From assembly GCA_949547975.1 (NCBI GenBank), contig CATITW010000276.1, forward strand, positions 1-9,984: a DNA stretch of 9,984 nt. Direction: 5' to 3'. The translations under genes were made by a program, and so were the position numbers. Below are positions 1 to 7,448 of this stretch, in pieces; the stretch's first letter is position 1; each line of letters starts with the position of its first letter. The notes beneath the pieces were generated by a model. It saw only the letters and a program-made list of their open reading frames with translations. It had not been told where the DNA came from and ran no database searches. Source of the DNA: Cryomorphaceae bacterium (GTDB lineage Bacteria > Bacteroidota > Bacteroidia > Flavobacteriales > Schleiferiaceae).

Positions 1-186
1 CCGCTTGAGAAGCAGATGATGGGCTACCAAACCGGATCGTACCCCGAGCAGCCCGTAGTTCCGCTTCAACAGGCGCGTAAGCGTGCTTCGGACGAGTTGT
101 ACGCTATGCGAAAATCTGCAGCAGTTCGCGGAGAAGGCAGCCGACTATTGCACCGACATGTCAACCCCGGACCACGAAAAAGCTAG
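1..186 (+). CDS. Photolyase/cryptochrome-family protein, C-terminal end (partial)
   Basis: An open frame runs from the first base to a TAG at 184-186, giving 61 residues with no start in the window. It reads PLEKQMMGYQTGSYPEQPVV, then a basic helix with RKRASDELYAMRK, then a tail with LLHRHVNPGPRK. This resembles the last helix and tail of the FAD-binding domain of class I photolyases and cryptochromes, where a G-x-x-Y-P-x-P-[IV]-V motif is followed by an Arg/Lys-rich helix and an R-H-x-x-P ending. Family members bind FAD and either repair UV-induced pyrimidine dimers with blue light or act as photoreceptors; the visible part cannot separate these. The antenna domain and most FAD contacts lie outside the window. 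It is the only plus-strand gene here. Its stop overlaps that of the convergent response-regulator gene by 4 bp. The assignment rests on motif memory over a short tail, so it is good but not certain. Confidence 0.72.
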   Translation, partial: PLEKQMMGYQTGSYPEQPVVPLQQARKRASDELYAMRKSAAVRGEGSRLLHRHVNPGPRKS

Positions 187-872
187 GATTCTTCGACCAA
201 ACGGAACCCTTCGCCGTGTACGTTCTCTATTTTCAGACGCCCGTCTACTTTTAAATACTTGCGCAATTTTGCGACATAAACGTCCATCGAGCGCCCAGTG
301 AAATAGTTGTCCTCCTTCCAAATGTTCAAGAGTGCTTTTGAACGCGGTAACAATTGATTCTTGTGCACCACCAGCAGCTTAAGTAAATCACTTTCCTTTG
401 GACTTAAGCGGGTGGTTTCCCCCTCGCGCTGCAACTGGCGAATTTTTGGCAAAAACGTGAATGACCCCAGTAAAAGCTCATCCGGTTCCTCGTCCATTTC
501 CGAGATTTTGCGACCGATAATCGCCTGAATCTTGTATAACAGTACGTCTGTATCGAACGGCTTGACCAAATAGTCGTCAGCCCCAGCGGCATAGCCCGCA
601 ATGATGTCCTCTTTTTGGCCCTTTGCCGTTAAGAAAATAAGCGGCTGTCCGTTGTCTATTTCTTTGACCTCCGTAGCTAAGGTGATGCCGTCTTTCTTGG
701 GCATCATGATGTCAAAGATGCACAATTCGAAGGTCCCCTGTTTGTATGCACGCAAACCCTGAACACCGTCGCGTTCTAGGGTAACTTCATAGTCGTTAAA
801 CGATAATGTGTCGCGAAGCAGGTTGCCGAAATTGACATCGTCTTCTACTAATAAAATGCGTTGCTTGTCCAT
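183..872 (-). CDS. OmpR-family response regulator transcription factor
   Basis: This 229-residue protein has the standard two-domain OmpR/PhoB layout. Residues 4-120 form a receiver domain: acidic pocket D11/D12 in LLVEDD, phosphoacceptor D54 in FDIMMPKKDG, switch threonine T82 in FLTAK and K104 in DDYLVKP. Residues ~130-228 form a winged-helix DNA-binding domain, with the recognition part in SMDVYVAKLRKYL and a final hairpin around VHGEGFRLV. All residues needed for phosphorylation are present, so it should be a functional phospho-regulator. The start is the ATG 8 nt after the TAA of the histidine-kinase gene, so the two are surely co-transcribed and form a cognate pair. It resembles the RprY-type regulators of Bacteroidota, but the sequence alone does not identify its targets. 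Its TAG stop shares the tetranucleotide CTAG with the stop of the opposing photolyase-family gene, and no obvious terminator follows. Confidence 0.95.
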   Translation of the reverse strand: MDKQRILLVEDDVNFGNLLRDTLSFNDYEVTLERDGVQGLRAYKQGTFELCIFDIMMPKKDGITLATEVKEIDNGQPLIFLTAKGQKEDIIAGYAAGADDYLVKPFDTDVLLYKIQAIIGRKISEMDEEPDELLLGSFTFLPKIRQLQREGETTRLSPKESDLLKLLVVHKNQLLPRSKALLNIWKEDNYFTGRSMDVYVAKLRKYLKVDGRLKIENVHGEGFRLVEES

Positions 873-880
873 AAGAATGC

Positions 881-2293
881 TTATTTGTGAGGTTCTATAG
901 GGAGGTGTATGGTAAATACGGAGCCCGCAGCTGTTGCGCTTTGAACGCTGATGCTACCGCCGTGTTTTTCTATAATTTCTTTCACGAAAGAGAGGCCCAA
1001 ACCGTGTCCTTTGACGTCGTGAATATTTCCTTTTGTGGCACGGAAGAAGCGGTCAAACACTTGACTCAACGTCTCCTCATCCATACCTATACCGCGGTCT
1101 TTGACGATAATGGTATACTGGTCCTGTTCTTGCGCGAGACTGACCGAGATTTGTGGGGCATCCGTACTGTATTTGATGCCGTTGTCGATAAGATTCGTGA
1201 GTGCGCTTTTGAATTGGGTAGCGTCGCCTAAAATTTGATAGTCGCCACTGCGAACGCTCAGATCGATCCAACCGTTGCGTTGGCTGACCGCAAGCTTAAA
1301 ATGCTCGACAGCCTCCTCTACCACCCGTTCTATGGACATCGGCGCAAGGTCGAGGGTCAGTTCTTCTTTATCCATCATCGACATCTGCAATACACTTTCC
1401 ATCTGTGCATTCATGCGTTTGTTTTCAGTCTTAATGATCGATAAATAATTGGCAAGCTGCTCAGTGTTCATCTTCTGGCTGTTTTTGATCAGCTGATCTA
1501 CGGCCAAGTTAATGGTGGCGAGTGGTGTCTTGAATTCATGACTCATGTTGTTGATGAAGTCACTTTTCACATCGGCTAATCGCTTTTGACGGCGGCTTTG
1601 ACGCTGGACCCCAAAAAAGGCAACGAGAATGACCGTGGAGAATAGTAATGAAGCAATCAAACTTAGGTACACCCGGCGTGCCAAGTAGAATTTCTCGCTG
1701 GGAAAGTAGAGTAATAATTGACGTGTAGGGCCGAAAAAACTCTCTGCTAAGACGTAATTAAATGTGGCTTTTTGCGCCTGAAAACCTGCGCTGGCCAGTG
1801 GGCTTAGATAGCCGTTTTCTACCACGGCCCACTGCGGAGTGGTTCGTACCCCGTTCTGACTGAGCTCGTCTATGATGATACTATCGAGCTCTGAGGCGCT
1901 AAGTTGCGTCTCCCAGGGCAGGGAACTTTGAAAATTATCTAAAAATCCGCCAAACAGCGAGGAATCCGAAATGTTACCCGCACCGTACGGGTTTTGCACC
2001 TGTGCATTAGACCAGCGCAAAGTCGTTTGCCCCATCGGCGTATTGATCGTCAGTACACTGTCCCCAGCTGCCGAAGTGCGTAAGGTGCCCATGCTCTTTC
2101 TACGAATAAACAGACGCACGCGTTCGTTTAGATCTGAGGCGGTCTCGCCTACGGAAGCTTCGAACTGCTGCCGTTGCAATTCTAATTGGCCAGAAAGGAG
2201 GTTCAACTGCAATAAAAGCGCACCCAATACCGCTGCCGTAAGAATGGCGGTGATGGAATTTGACTTTAATTTGGAAAGCGCTTGAGTAATCAT
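881..2293 (-). CDS. Membrane-bound sensor histidine kinase
   Basis: From the ATG at 2293 this is a 470-residue two-pass sensor kinase. TM1 is at about residues 13-33, an extracytoplasmic region at ~35-205 matches no domain I recognise, and TM2 is at ~207-229. The kinase core follows: H-box MSHEFKTP with phosphoacceptor H252, N-box NLIDNGIKYS (N367/N371), G1 box DRGIGM (D399), F-box FDRFFR and G2 box GHGLGL (from G429). All catalytic motifs are intact. No HAMP or PAS domain is evident, so TM2 leads almost directly into the dimerisation helix. A GTG at 2323 would add ten residues, with an in-frame stop just upstream; I prefer the ATG because it leaves a short cytoplasmic N-terminus before TM1. 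The gene lies 84 nt (54 nt for the GTG start) after the MoxR gene and 8 nt before its response regulator. The RprX type of Bacteroidota is the closest comparison I can name. Confidence 0.93.
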   Translation of the reverse strand: MITQALSKLKSNSITAILTAAVLGALLLQLNLLSGQLELQRQQFEASVGETASDLNERVRLFIRRKSMGTLRTSAAGDSVLTINTPMGQTTLRWSNAQVQNPYGAGNISDSSLFGGFLDNFQSSLPWETQLSASELDSIIIDELSQNGVRTTPQWAVVENGYLSPLASAGFQAQKATFNYVLAESFFGPTRQLLLYFPSEKFYLARRVYLSLIASLLFSTVILVAFFGVQRQSRRQKRLADVKSDFINNMSHEFKTPLATINLAVDQLIKNSQKMNTEQLANYLSIIKTENKRMNAQMESVLQMSMMDKEELTLDLAPMSIERVVEEAVEHFKLAVSQRNGWIDLSVRSGDYQILGDATQFKSALTNLIDNGIKYSTDAPQISVSLAQEQDQYTIIVKDRGIGMDEETLSQVFDRFFRATKGNIHDVKGHGLGLSFVKEIIEKHGGSISVQSATAAGSVFTIHLPIEPHK

Positions 2294-2331
2294 TGAAAAC
2301 GAAGTTAAGCGAGTTCTTTGCACGCTGCTGC

Positions 2332-2350
2332 GCTTTTAACGGCTCTTAAC
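2332..2350 (-). promoter_or_regulatory. Possible OmpR-type operator: two 9-bp direct repeats, 10-bp period
   Basis: On the minus strand, upstream of the kinase gene, GTTAAGAGC is followed after 1 bp by GTTAAAAGC, so two near-identical 9-mers sit one helical turn apart. A related element in the opposite orientation (plus-strand GTTAAGCGAG) starts at 2304. OmpR/PhoB-family regulators bind tandem direct repeats with 10-11 bp spacing, and such kinase/regulator pairs are often autoregulated, so this is a candidate binding site. The nearest promoter-like match, TAGGTTTT on the minus strand at about 2368-2361, is imperfect and has no good -33 partner. The function is inferred. Confidence 0.35.
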
Positions 2351-2377
2351 ACAATGGTGGAAAACCTAATGCGTGGC

Positions 2378-3340
2378 TCACAAGAGTTTGGTAATGATGG
2401 CGTCTTCGGTCATGCCTTCTCCCTTCGCACGATAATTGGCTACGATACGGTGGCGCAAAACCGGAACGGCGATTCGCTGGACGTCTTGAATCGTTGGTGT
2501 TCCTTTACCTTCCATCATGGCCAGGGCCTTTGCCGCAAGTATGAGGTTTTGAGATGCACGTGGACCCGCGCCCCAATTTAAATATTCATCAGCAAGCGCA
2601 TCTGAACCCGGTACATTCGGTCTAGTTTTCCGAACCAATTCCACCGCATAACTAACCGTTTCCGCCGTTACAGGCATCGCGCGCAACGCAATCCCCATCT
2701 CCACAATCTCTTGTGCGGAAAGTACAGGCACTATAGTTTCTCGGTTTCCTACCGTGGTCGCACGAACAATTTGCTCTTCCTCTTCTCTCGAGGGATAGCC
2801 TACGAAAATGTTGAATAAAAACCGGTCCAACTGCGCCTCTGGCAACGGATAGGTTCCCTCCTGTTCGATCGGATTCTGTGTCGCTAGCACAAAAAATGGA
2901 TGCGGCAAGTCCATCGAGGTACCTGCAACACTCACCTTGCGCTCTTGCATGGCTTCTAACAAGGCCGCTTGCGTTTTAGGAGGCGTCCGATTGATCTCAT
3001 CGGCAAGTACCACATTCGCAAACACCGGACCTTTGTGAAACTCAAACTCGCGTTTGGCATTCAGTACATCGGTCCCGGTAATATCCGTCGGCATGAGATC
3101 TGGTGTGAACTGGATCCTAGAAAACTCTAAACCCAAGGCTTTGGACACCGTGGTGATCAGTAGCGTCTTGGCCAAACCTGGTACACCAACAAGCAAACTG
3201 TGACCGCCGCAAAGCAAGGACATGGTGATCAGATCGACCGCTTCACTTTGCCCTACGATCGCCTTTGCCACTTCCTTCTTAAAAGCTGAAAGTCGCTCTG
3301 GCGCTCGCTCTAGAACGGATATGATGTGCTGATCAGTCAT
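2378..3340 (-). CDS. MoxR-family AAA+ ATPase
   Basis: This 320-residue protein has the usual MoxR length and all expected motifs: Walker A GVPGLAKT (residues 52-59), Walker B VVLADEIN (D114/E115), sensor 1 in ATQNP (N156), an arginine-finger candidate in LDRF (R173), and sensor 2 in GAGPRAS (R261), followed by the lid domain. MoxR ATPases are cytoplasmic ring-forming chaperones that use ATP to mature or assemble client proteins or complexes, often with VWA-domain and DUF58 partners. Its ATG overlaps the stop of the upstream SurA-like gene by 8 bp (ATGACTGA), which suggests translational coupling. The next genes downstream are a two-component pair, not the DUF58/Bat-type partners common after moxR in Bacteroidota, so its client is unknown. 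The family assignment is secure; the role in envelope biogenesis is inferred from the operon. Confidence 0.95.
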   Translation of the reverse strand: MTDQHIISVLERAPERLSAFKKEVAKAIVGQSEAVDLITMSLLCGGHSLLVGVPGLAKTLLITTVSKALGLEFSRIQFTPDLMPTDITGTDVLNAKREFEFHKGPVFANVVLADEINRTPPKTQAALLEAMQERKVSVAGTSMDLPHPFFVLATQNPIEQEGTYPLPEAQLDRFLFNIFVGYPSREEEEQIVRATTVGNRETIVPVLSAQEIVEMGIALRAMPVTAETVSYAVELVRKTRPNVPGSDALADEYLNWGAGPRASQNLILAAKALAMMEGKGTPTIQDVQRIAVPVLRHRIVANYRAKGEGMTEDAIITKLL

Positions 3341-4688
3341 CGTTATTGCTGTTCCAACCGCTCAATTCCTCTTCACAAGGGTAGTAGCCTTCGTTCACTT
3401 TAACGAATGTCTCCAAGAGCTTTTCTTCTTTCCATTCCTCGACGATACGGTTCTGCTTGGCTTGAAGTGCAAACCCTTTTATACGCGTAAAATCCAATTC
3501 CAAATTGGCCTTATGGGGTGCATATTTTTGATCCACACGAACGATTCTAAATGCCTCGCGCTGATCTTGCGTTTGGTAAAAACTCGGCTGCGAAATATCA
3601 CCAACCTCCAAACTGTTAATCAACGTGAACAACCCACGGTCCAGCTGACTTACCTCAAATTTATTATCGCCACTCTCAAAGTTTGACATTTGACCGGCGT
3701 TAAATTTCGTTTGCTCGTCCTCACTAAAGCGACGCGCCGCATCTTCGAAAGTCACCTCTCCGCGTTCTATGGACGCTGCAACAGAATCTAAATAGGCCTT
3801 GGCTTCTTGCAGGTTTTCTTGAGTAAGTTTTGGCTTGATCAAGATGTGACGCAAATCCAATTCTTCTCCTCTTTTCTCCAGCAACTGAACAATGTGGTAC
3901 CCAAACTCCGTCTTGAACGGATCGCTAATCTCACCGCGCTTGAGGTTGAATGCTACGGCTTCAAACTCCTTTACAAAGACGCCACGCTGAATGGCTTTGT
4001 ATTCACCGCCCTTTTTATTCGAACCCGGATCTTCACTGTAGAGAATCGCCATAGAAGAAAAAGAAGTCCCATTTTCAATACGCTCTTTGAGTCCCTTTAG
4101 CTTTTCCACAACTTCTTCACGCGCCTCCTTTGATACCTCCGGATACTTGACGATCTGACTCAACTCCACTTCTTCATTAATCAATGGAATACTGTCCTGT
4201 GGGAGTTTCATGTAAAATTCACGAACCTCAGAAGGCGTTACTTCGATGCCCTCTACCACGGTCATTTGCATGCGCTGTGCCGTGAGCTGATCACGGATGA
4301 GAATACGCATCTCCTCTTTAATCTCTGGAACGGATTTCCCGTAAAACTCCTCGAGTTTTTTCTGATCGCCCATCTGTCCGATCAACTGCTGGATGCGACG
4401 GTCCATATTCGACTCTACTTCGTCCTCTCCGACCGTTACCGAATCGATCTCCGCATGATGAATCAACAAACGCTGGAACAAGAGTTCCTCGAAAACTCCA
4501 CAATAGGTGATCTTATCGCCAAAATTTTGGCGATTAAACACATCGTATTGTTCCTCTATATCACTCTTTAAAATAACATCACCGCCTACTACAGCAGCTA
4601 CGCCATCTACAGTCTTTGGTTGACCTTGGGCGCAGAGCACGAAGCTCAATACACTAAGGGATACGTAAATCGCCTTTTTCAATTGCAT
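3333..4688 (-). CDS. SurA-like periplasmic peptidyl-prolyl isomerase/chaperone
   Basis: This 451-residue protein has a signal peptide at residues 1 to about 22 (KK, hydrophobic core, likely cleavage near AQG), so it is exported. Residues ~26-150 form the SurA N-terminal chaperone region, starting DGVAAVVGGDVILKSDIEEQ. Two parvulin domains follow. The first, ~174-273, ends in the typical FGYHIVQLLEKR and contains YSEDPGSNKKGGE. The second, ~277-386, opens with DLRHILIKP but lacks the usual YH(I/V) strand near its end, having EAFRIVRV instead, so it may be less active. SurA proteins escort unfolded outer-membrane proteins through the periplasm and speed proline isomerisation. The ATG lies inside the upstream lipoprotein gene (35-nt overlap). 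Later starts would lose the signal peptide, so this start is favoured. The stop overlaps the MoxR start by 8 bp. The symbol surA is withheld because several SurA-like paralogs sit side by side here. Confidence 0.92.
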   Translation of the reverse strand: MQLKKAIYVSLSVLSFVLCAQGQPKTVDGVAAVVGGDVILKSDIEEQYDVFNRQNFGDKITYCGVFEELLFQRLLIHHAEIDSVTVGEDEVESNMDRRIQQLIGQMGDQKKLEEFYGKSVPEIKEEMRILIRDQLTAQRMQMTVVEGIEVTPSEVREFYMKLPQDSIPLINEEVELSQIVKYPEVSKEAREEVVEKLKGLKERIENGTSFSSMAILYSEDPGSNKKGGEYKAIQRGVFVKEFEAVAFNLKRGEISDPFKTEFGYHIVQLLEKRGEELDLRHILIKPKLTQENLQEAKAYLDSVAASIERGEVTFEDAARRFSEDEQTKFNAGQMSNFESGDNKFEVSQLDRGLFTLINSLEVGDISQPSFYQTQDQREAFRIVRVDQKYAPHKANLELDFTRIKGFALQAKQNRIVEEWKEEKLLETFVKVNEGYYPCEEELSGWNSNNDD

Positions 4689-5499
4689 TCTCTATTATGT
4701 TTTCTTCTATTTCTTCAATCAGCTCCAAGCGTCGACGATTCAAGATCATCTTACGAATACGTTCTCTCACGTACTCCACCGGGCTGTAACTGTTTTCTAT
4801 TTCCAACGCTTTGACTTCCACGAAATATAGAGTCGCCGTGTCTTCGCAGGTAAATCTAGGGTTTCTTCTGAGAAAAGCGTACGGATTGCTCGTTTCTAAA
4901 GGAATATCGCTCAAAAGATCGTCCAAGGGCACCCATGAGGAATCCGAGTACGCGCTTTGGTTCGTCGCAAACACTTCAATCCACTCCAGGTAGCGATCTT
5001 CATCGCGCGGTCTCTTGAACCACTTTTTCGCGTCATTTACTTTCTTCGCAGTCAGTGGCGCTGCGGTAAACTGCGCCTTTACGATACTTTCCTTGAGTTC
5101 AAAATTGGACCGATTCGCTTCGTAATACGTTTGGATTTCCGAAGTACTCACGGCCGTATCTAAATGCTGACGCACATATTTATCGATGTACGCATGCTTT
5201 AGTAAATCGTTGCGGTACTGCTCCACCAGCTCTTCAAAGCTTCCAATCTCGTCCTTTAAGTTAAACTCCGCCGCCTCTACGAGCAGCTGGTTCTTTGCCC
5301 ATCTACGGATCAAACGGTCCACCATCGCCGTACTATCGGCAGGCTCCATAGATCCAGCCTTAGGCAGCCTAGATTGTACCTCCTCCAAAGTCAATCGCTT
5401 ATTGCCCAGCTCTGCGAGCACGGCGTTGTCGTCTTTATCCGCAATAAATTGGCAACTTACAGCGCAAAAACTCAAACAAGCAATAAGGATCGATCTCAT
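4654..5499 (-). CDS. SurA/PpiC-related lipoprotein lacking a recognisable parvulin domain
   Basis: This is a 281-residue predicted lipoprotein. The signal peptide ends in an acceptable lipobox AVSC, making C16 the lipidated residue. Residues ~25-135 look like a SurA/trigger-factor-type N-terminal chaperone region (VLAELGNKRLTLEEVQSRLP, then long amphipathic helices with QLLVEAAEF and IQTYYEAN). Residues ~240-281 match the terminal helices of such proteins (YVRERIRKMILNRRRLELIE). The middle, ~138-235, sits where a parvulin domain would be, yet I see no parvulin motif such as a RHI strand, GG(E/D)LG or a GYH strand. It may be a chaperone-only paralog held at a membrane. The acidic KDD at positions +7 to +9 after the cysteine is offset from the usual surface-export signal, so a periplasm-facing location is more likely. 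It starts 1 nt after the preceding gene and overlaps the next by 35 nt. The function is inferred from architecture and context. Confidence 0.82.
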   Translation of the reverse strand: MRSILIACLSFCAVSCQFIADKDDNAVLAELGNKRLTLEEVQSRLPKAGSMEPADSTAMVDRLIRRWAKNQLLVEAAEFNLKDEIGSFEELVEQYRNDLLKHAYIDKYVRQHLDTAVSTSEIQTYYEANRSNFELKESIVKAQFTAAPLTAKKVNDAKKWFKRPRDEDRYLEWIEVFATNQSAYSDSSWVPLDDLLSDIPLETSNPYAFLRRNPRFTCEDTATLYFVEVKALEIENSYSPVEYVRERIRKMILNRRRLELIEEIEENIIENAIEKGDLRIP

Positions 5500-5500
5500 C

Positions 5501-7447
5501 TTATTTCAACGTTTGAAACAGCTGAGCTTTCACCTCTGAGTTCACCTTAACTTCGAATTTCTCACTAAGGCTCTTCACCCACTCTTTCTCTAGAACGTCT
5601 TGATAGCTCGCGATCACAAGACCCTTTACTTCTTTCAACGCCTTTGGCTGAGCCGGTAAAAATTCCTTTACCTGTAAAACAACATAACCGCCGTCTAACG
5701 CCACTGGTCCGTAGATACCTGGAACGGTTTGCCATACTTGCGCCAAGAGCTCATCGTCTTTTTGCTGCGCTGTACCTTCGTTCACTACTACGCTAAGCGC
5801 TTGCTCAGATTTTAACAGTGCTGCAATCTTGTCCGTCTTGTCTTTCTTCGACCATTTGGCAATTTTCTTTGCCACCTTCTGCTCAGTACATACCCAAGCA
5901 GAATATGCGATGCGGTCCTCCCACATGTACTGTTCTTTTATCTTCTGGTATTGATTATAGATACCTACAGAGTCATTTGCAGCTTTATTCCAAACCATGT
6001 CCTGAGTTAAGTCAAACAACAAAATCCCCTCTTTATACTCACGTACAAGATTTCTAAACTCAGGATACTTCGACTCAAGTCGACCGTCTTCATATCCAAT
6101 CATTGCATCTGTTGCAACCACATCAAACTGCATGCGTAAAAATTCCTCCACTTTATCTAGCCCCGGACGCATGTTCTGCTTCCAGAAACTTAGCAGCTGA
6201 GACTGCATGATGTTTTGATCCGCATAGGTAGCGACTACATAGTCGCGCTTGTTTGCGCGCTTGAGTTTAAATTCTCCTGCTTTGAATGCCGCGATGTCTA
6301 CAAGTGCTACAGTTCTGTCATAATTGCGCTCGTTTACTGAAAACTCCAAATCCTTACGCAACTGCTTCACAAACTTTGCCGCGCCTAGTTTACCTCTCGA
6401 GTCGCGCTTTACCTTACGTGCAATCTCTTTTTGCAGTTCTTCAAAAGAACCTAATGGGCGCTTACTGATCAGCTGAATCACGTGCCAACCGATGTTCGTC
6501 TGAACTGGCAGTGAATAGTCACCAGGCTCATTAAGTGCAAAAGCAGCCTCCTCGAATGAAGGCATCATCTTATTAATACCAAACTCAGGCATTTCTCCGC
6601 CTGTATTTTTGGTTTTACGATCTTCACTAAACGCCACTAAATCTTCAAAAGACTCTCCTTTTTGAAGGCGATTAAAAATTTCTTTAGCACTGCGCTCAGC
6701 ACGCTGCTTGGTTTTCAAATCTGCATCTTCACCCGAAGCAAAGAAGATTTGACGCACTTTTACCGTACCACTCGCAGGGCGCTTGTCTAACAGTTTGATC
6801 AAATGGTAGCCGTATTGCGTACGGATCGGCATGCTCACCTGTTCTGCGGCTAAAGAATATGCAGCAGATTCAAACGGATATACCATGCTGAACGCCGTAA
6901 AAAATCCAAGATCACCGCCTTGTTTCGCGCTCCAAGTATCTGCACTTTTCGTGCGCGCAGCCTCCTCGAAACTCAAGGCGCCTTGTTCTATTTGTGTTCT
7001 TAAGCGCAACATCTCGTTGTATACACGCGCTGTATCCGATGGCAATGCACTCGCATCTAGGGCATACATAATGTGGGCAGCGCGTACTTCTGACTGAAGA
7101 CGCTCGTAAGCTTCTTGGATCAGATCCTCTTCCGCTGTTGGGTCATTTAAATATGGCTTAGCAAGCTGGTCGCGGTAGCCTTTAAACTCTGAAACGAAGC
7201 TTTCGGCCGTATCGCGCTGGAGTTCATATGCTTCCGCAATTTTCAATTTGAACTTGATGTACAAATCCAAATATTCCTCAGGGGTTTTAGGATCTACTTG
7301 CGCGCCTATGCCCTTATTTTTTTCATATACCGCTTTGAACTCATCGGCACCTACGTCGAGGTTGCCCACCGTAAATAGTACGTCATTCTGTGCCCAGCTG
7401 CTTAGTGATAGCACTAATGCACTTAAAATCAATATGGATTTTTTCAT
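5501..7447 (-). CDS. Periplasmic PpiC/SurA-type peptidyl-prolyl isomerase, multi-parvulin
   Basis: This 648-residue protein starts with a clear signal peptide (MKKSILILSALVLSLSSWAQ, cleavage near residue 19-20). Residues ~21-118 form a helical chaperone-like region. Parvulin domain 1 is at ~121-224 (RAAHIMYAL, KQGGDLGFF, YGYHLIKLLDKRP). Parvulin domain 2 is at ~228-331 (VKVRQIFFA, NTGGEMPEFG, IGWHVIQLISKRP). A long C-terminal part, ~335-648, has a stretch at ~510-597 that keeps a parvulin-like outline ending in GPVALDGGYVVLQVKE but lacks the usual motifs, so it is probably a decayed third domain. Such proteins act in the periplasm on outer-membrane or secreted clients. The ATG lies 1 nt after the guaB stop, and its own stop is 1 nt before the next start, so co-translation in one operon is very likely. 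The family assignment is strong; the catalytic activity of each domain is not shown. Confidence 0.93.
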   Translation of the reverse strand: MKKSILILSALVLSLSSWAQNDVLFTVGNLDVGADEFKAVYEKNKGIGAQVDPKTPEEYLDLYIKFKLKIAEAYELQRDTAESFVSEFKGYRDQLAKPYLNDPTAEEDLIQEAYERLQSEVRAAHIMYALDASALPSDTARVYNEMLRLRTQIEQGALSFEEAARTKSADTWSAKQGGDLGFFTAFSMVYPFESAAYSLAAEQVSMPIRTQYGYHLIKLLDKRPASGTVKVRQIFFASGEDADLKTKQRAERSAKEIFNRLQKGESFEDLVAFSEDRKTKNTGGEMPEFGINKMMPSFEEAAFALNEPGDYSLPVQTNIGWHVIQLISKRPLGSFEELQKEIARKVKRDSRGKLGAAKFVKQLRKDLEFSVNERNYDRTVALVDIAAFKAGEFKLKRANKRDYVVATYADQNIMQSQLLSFWKQNMRPGLDKVEEFLRMQFDVVATDAMIGYEDGRLESKYPEFRNLVREYKEGILLFDLTQDMVWNKAANDSVGIYNQYQKIKEQYMWEDRIAYSAWVCTEQKVAKKIAKWSKKDKTDKIAALLKSEQALSVVVNEGTAQQKDDELLAQVWQTVPGIYGPVALDGGYVVLQVKEFLPAQPKALKEVKGLVIASYQDVLEKEWVKSLSEKFEVKVNSEVKAQLFQTLK

Positions 7448-7448
7448 C

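Noticed and set aside
187..230. Possible bidirectional terminator between the convergent genes at the left end
   Set aside because: Only a weak 6-bp pairing with a G-T wobble can be drawn, all of it in or next to coding sequence, and no T-run follows a stable stem.
83..301. 72-codon plus-strand frame crossing the photolyase end and the regulator gene
   Set aside because: It lies in a different frame from the photolyase-family tail, overlaps two supported genes and has no recognisable motif.
3656..3663. Minus-strand TAAATTTG inside the SurA-like gene as an internal promoter
   Set aside because: It matches the -7 consensus, but the nearest TTTG is only 13 bp upstream, too close for a -33 element, and an 8-mer this loose is expected by chance.
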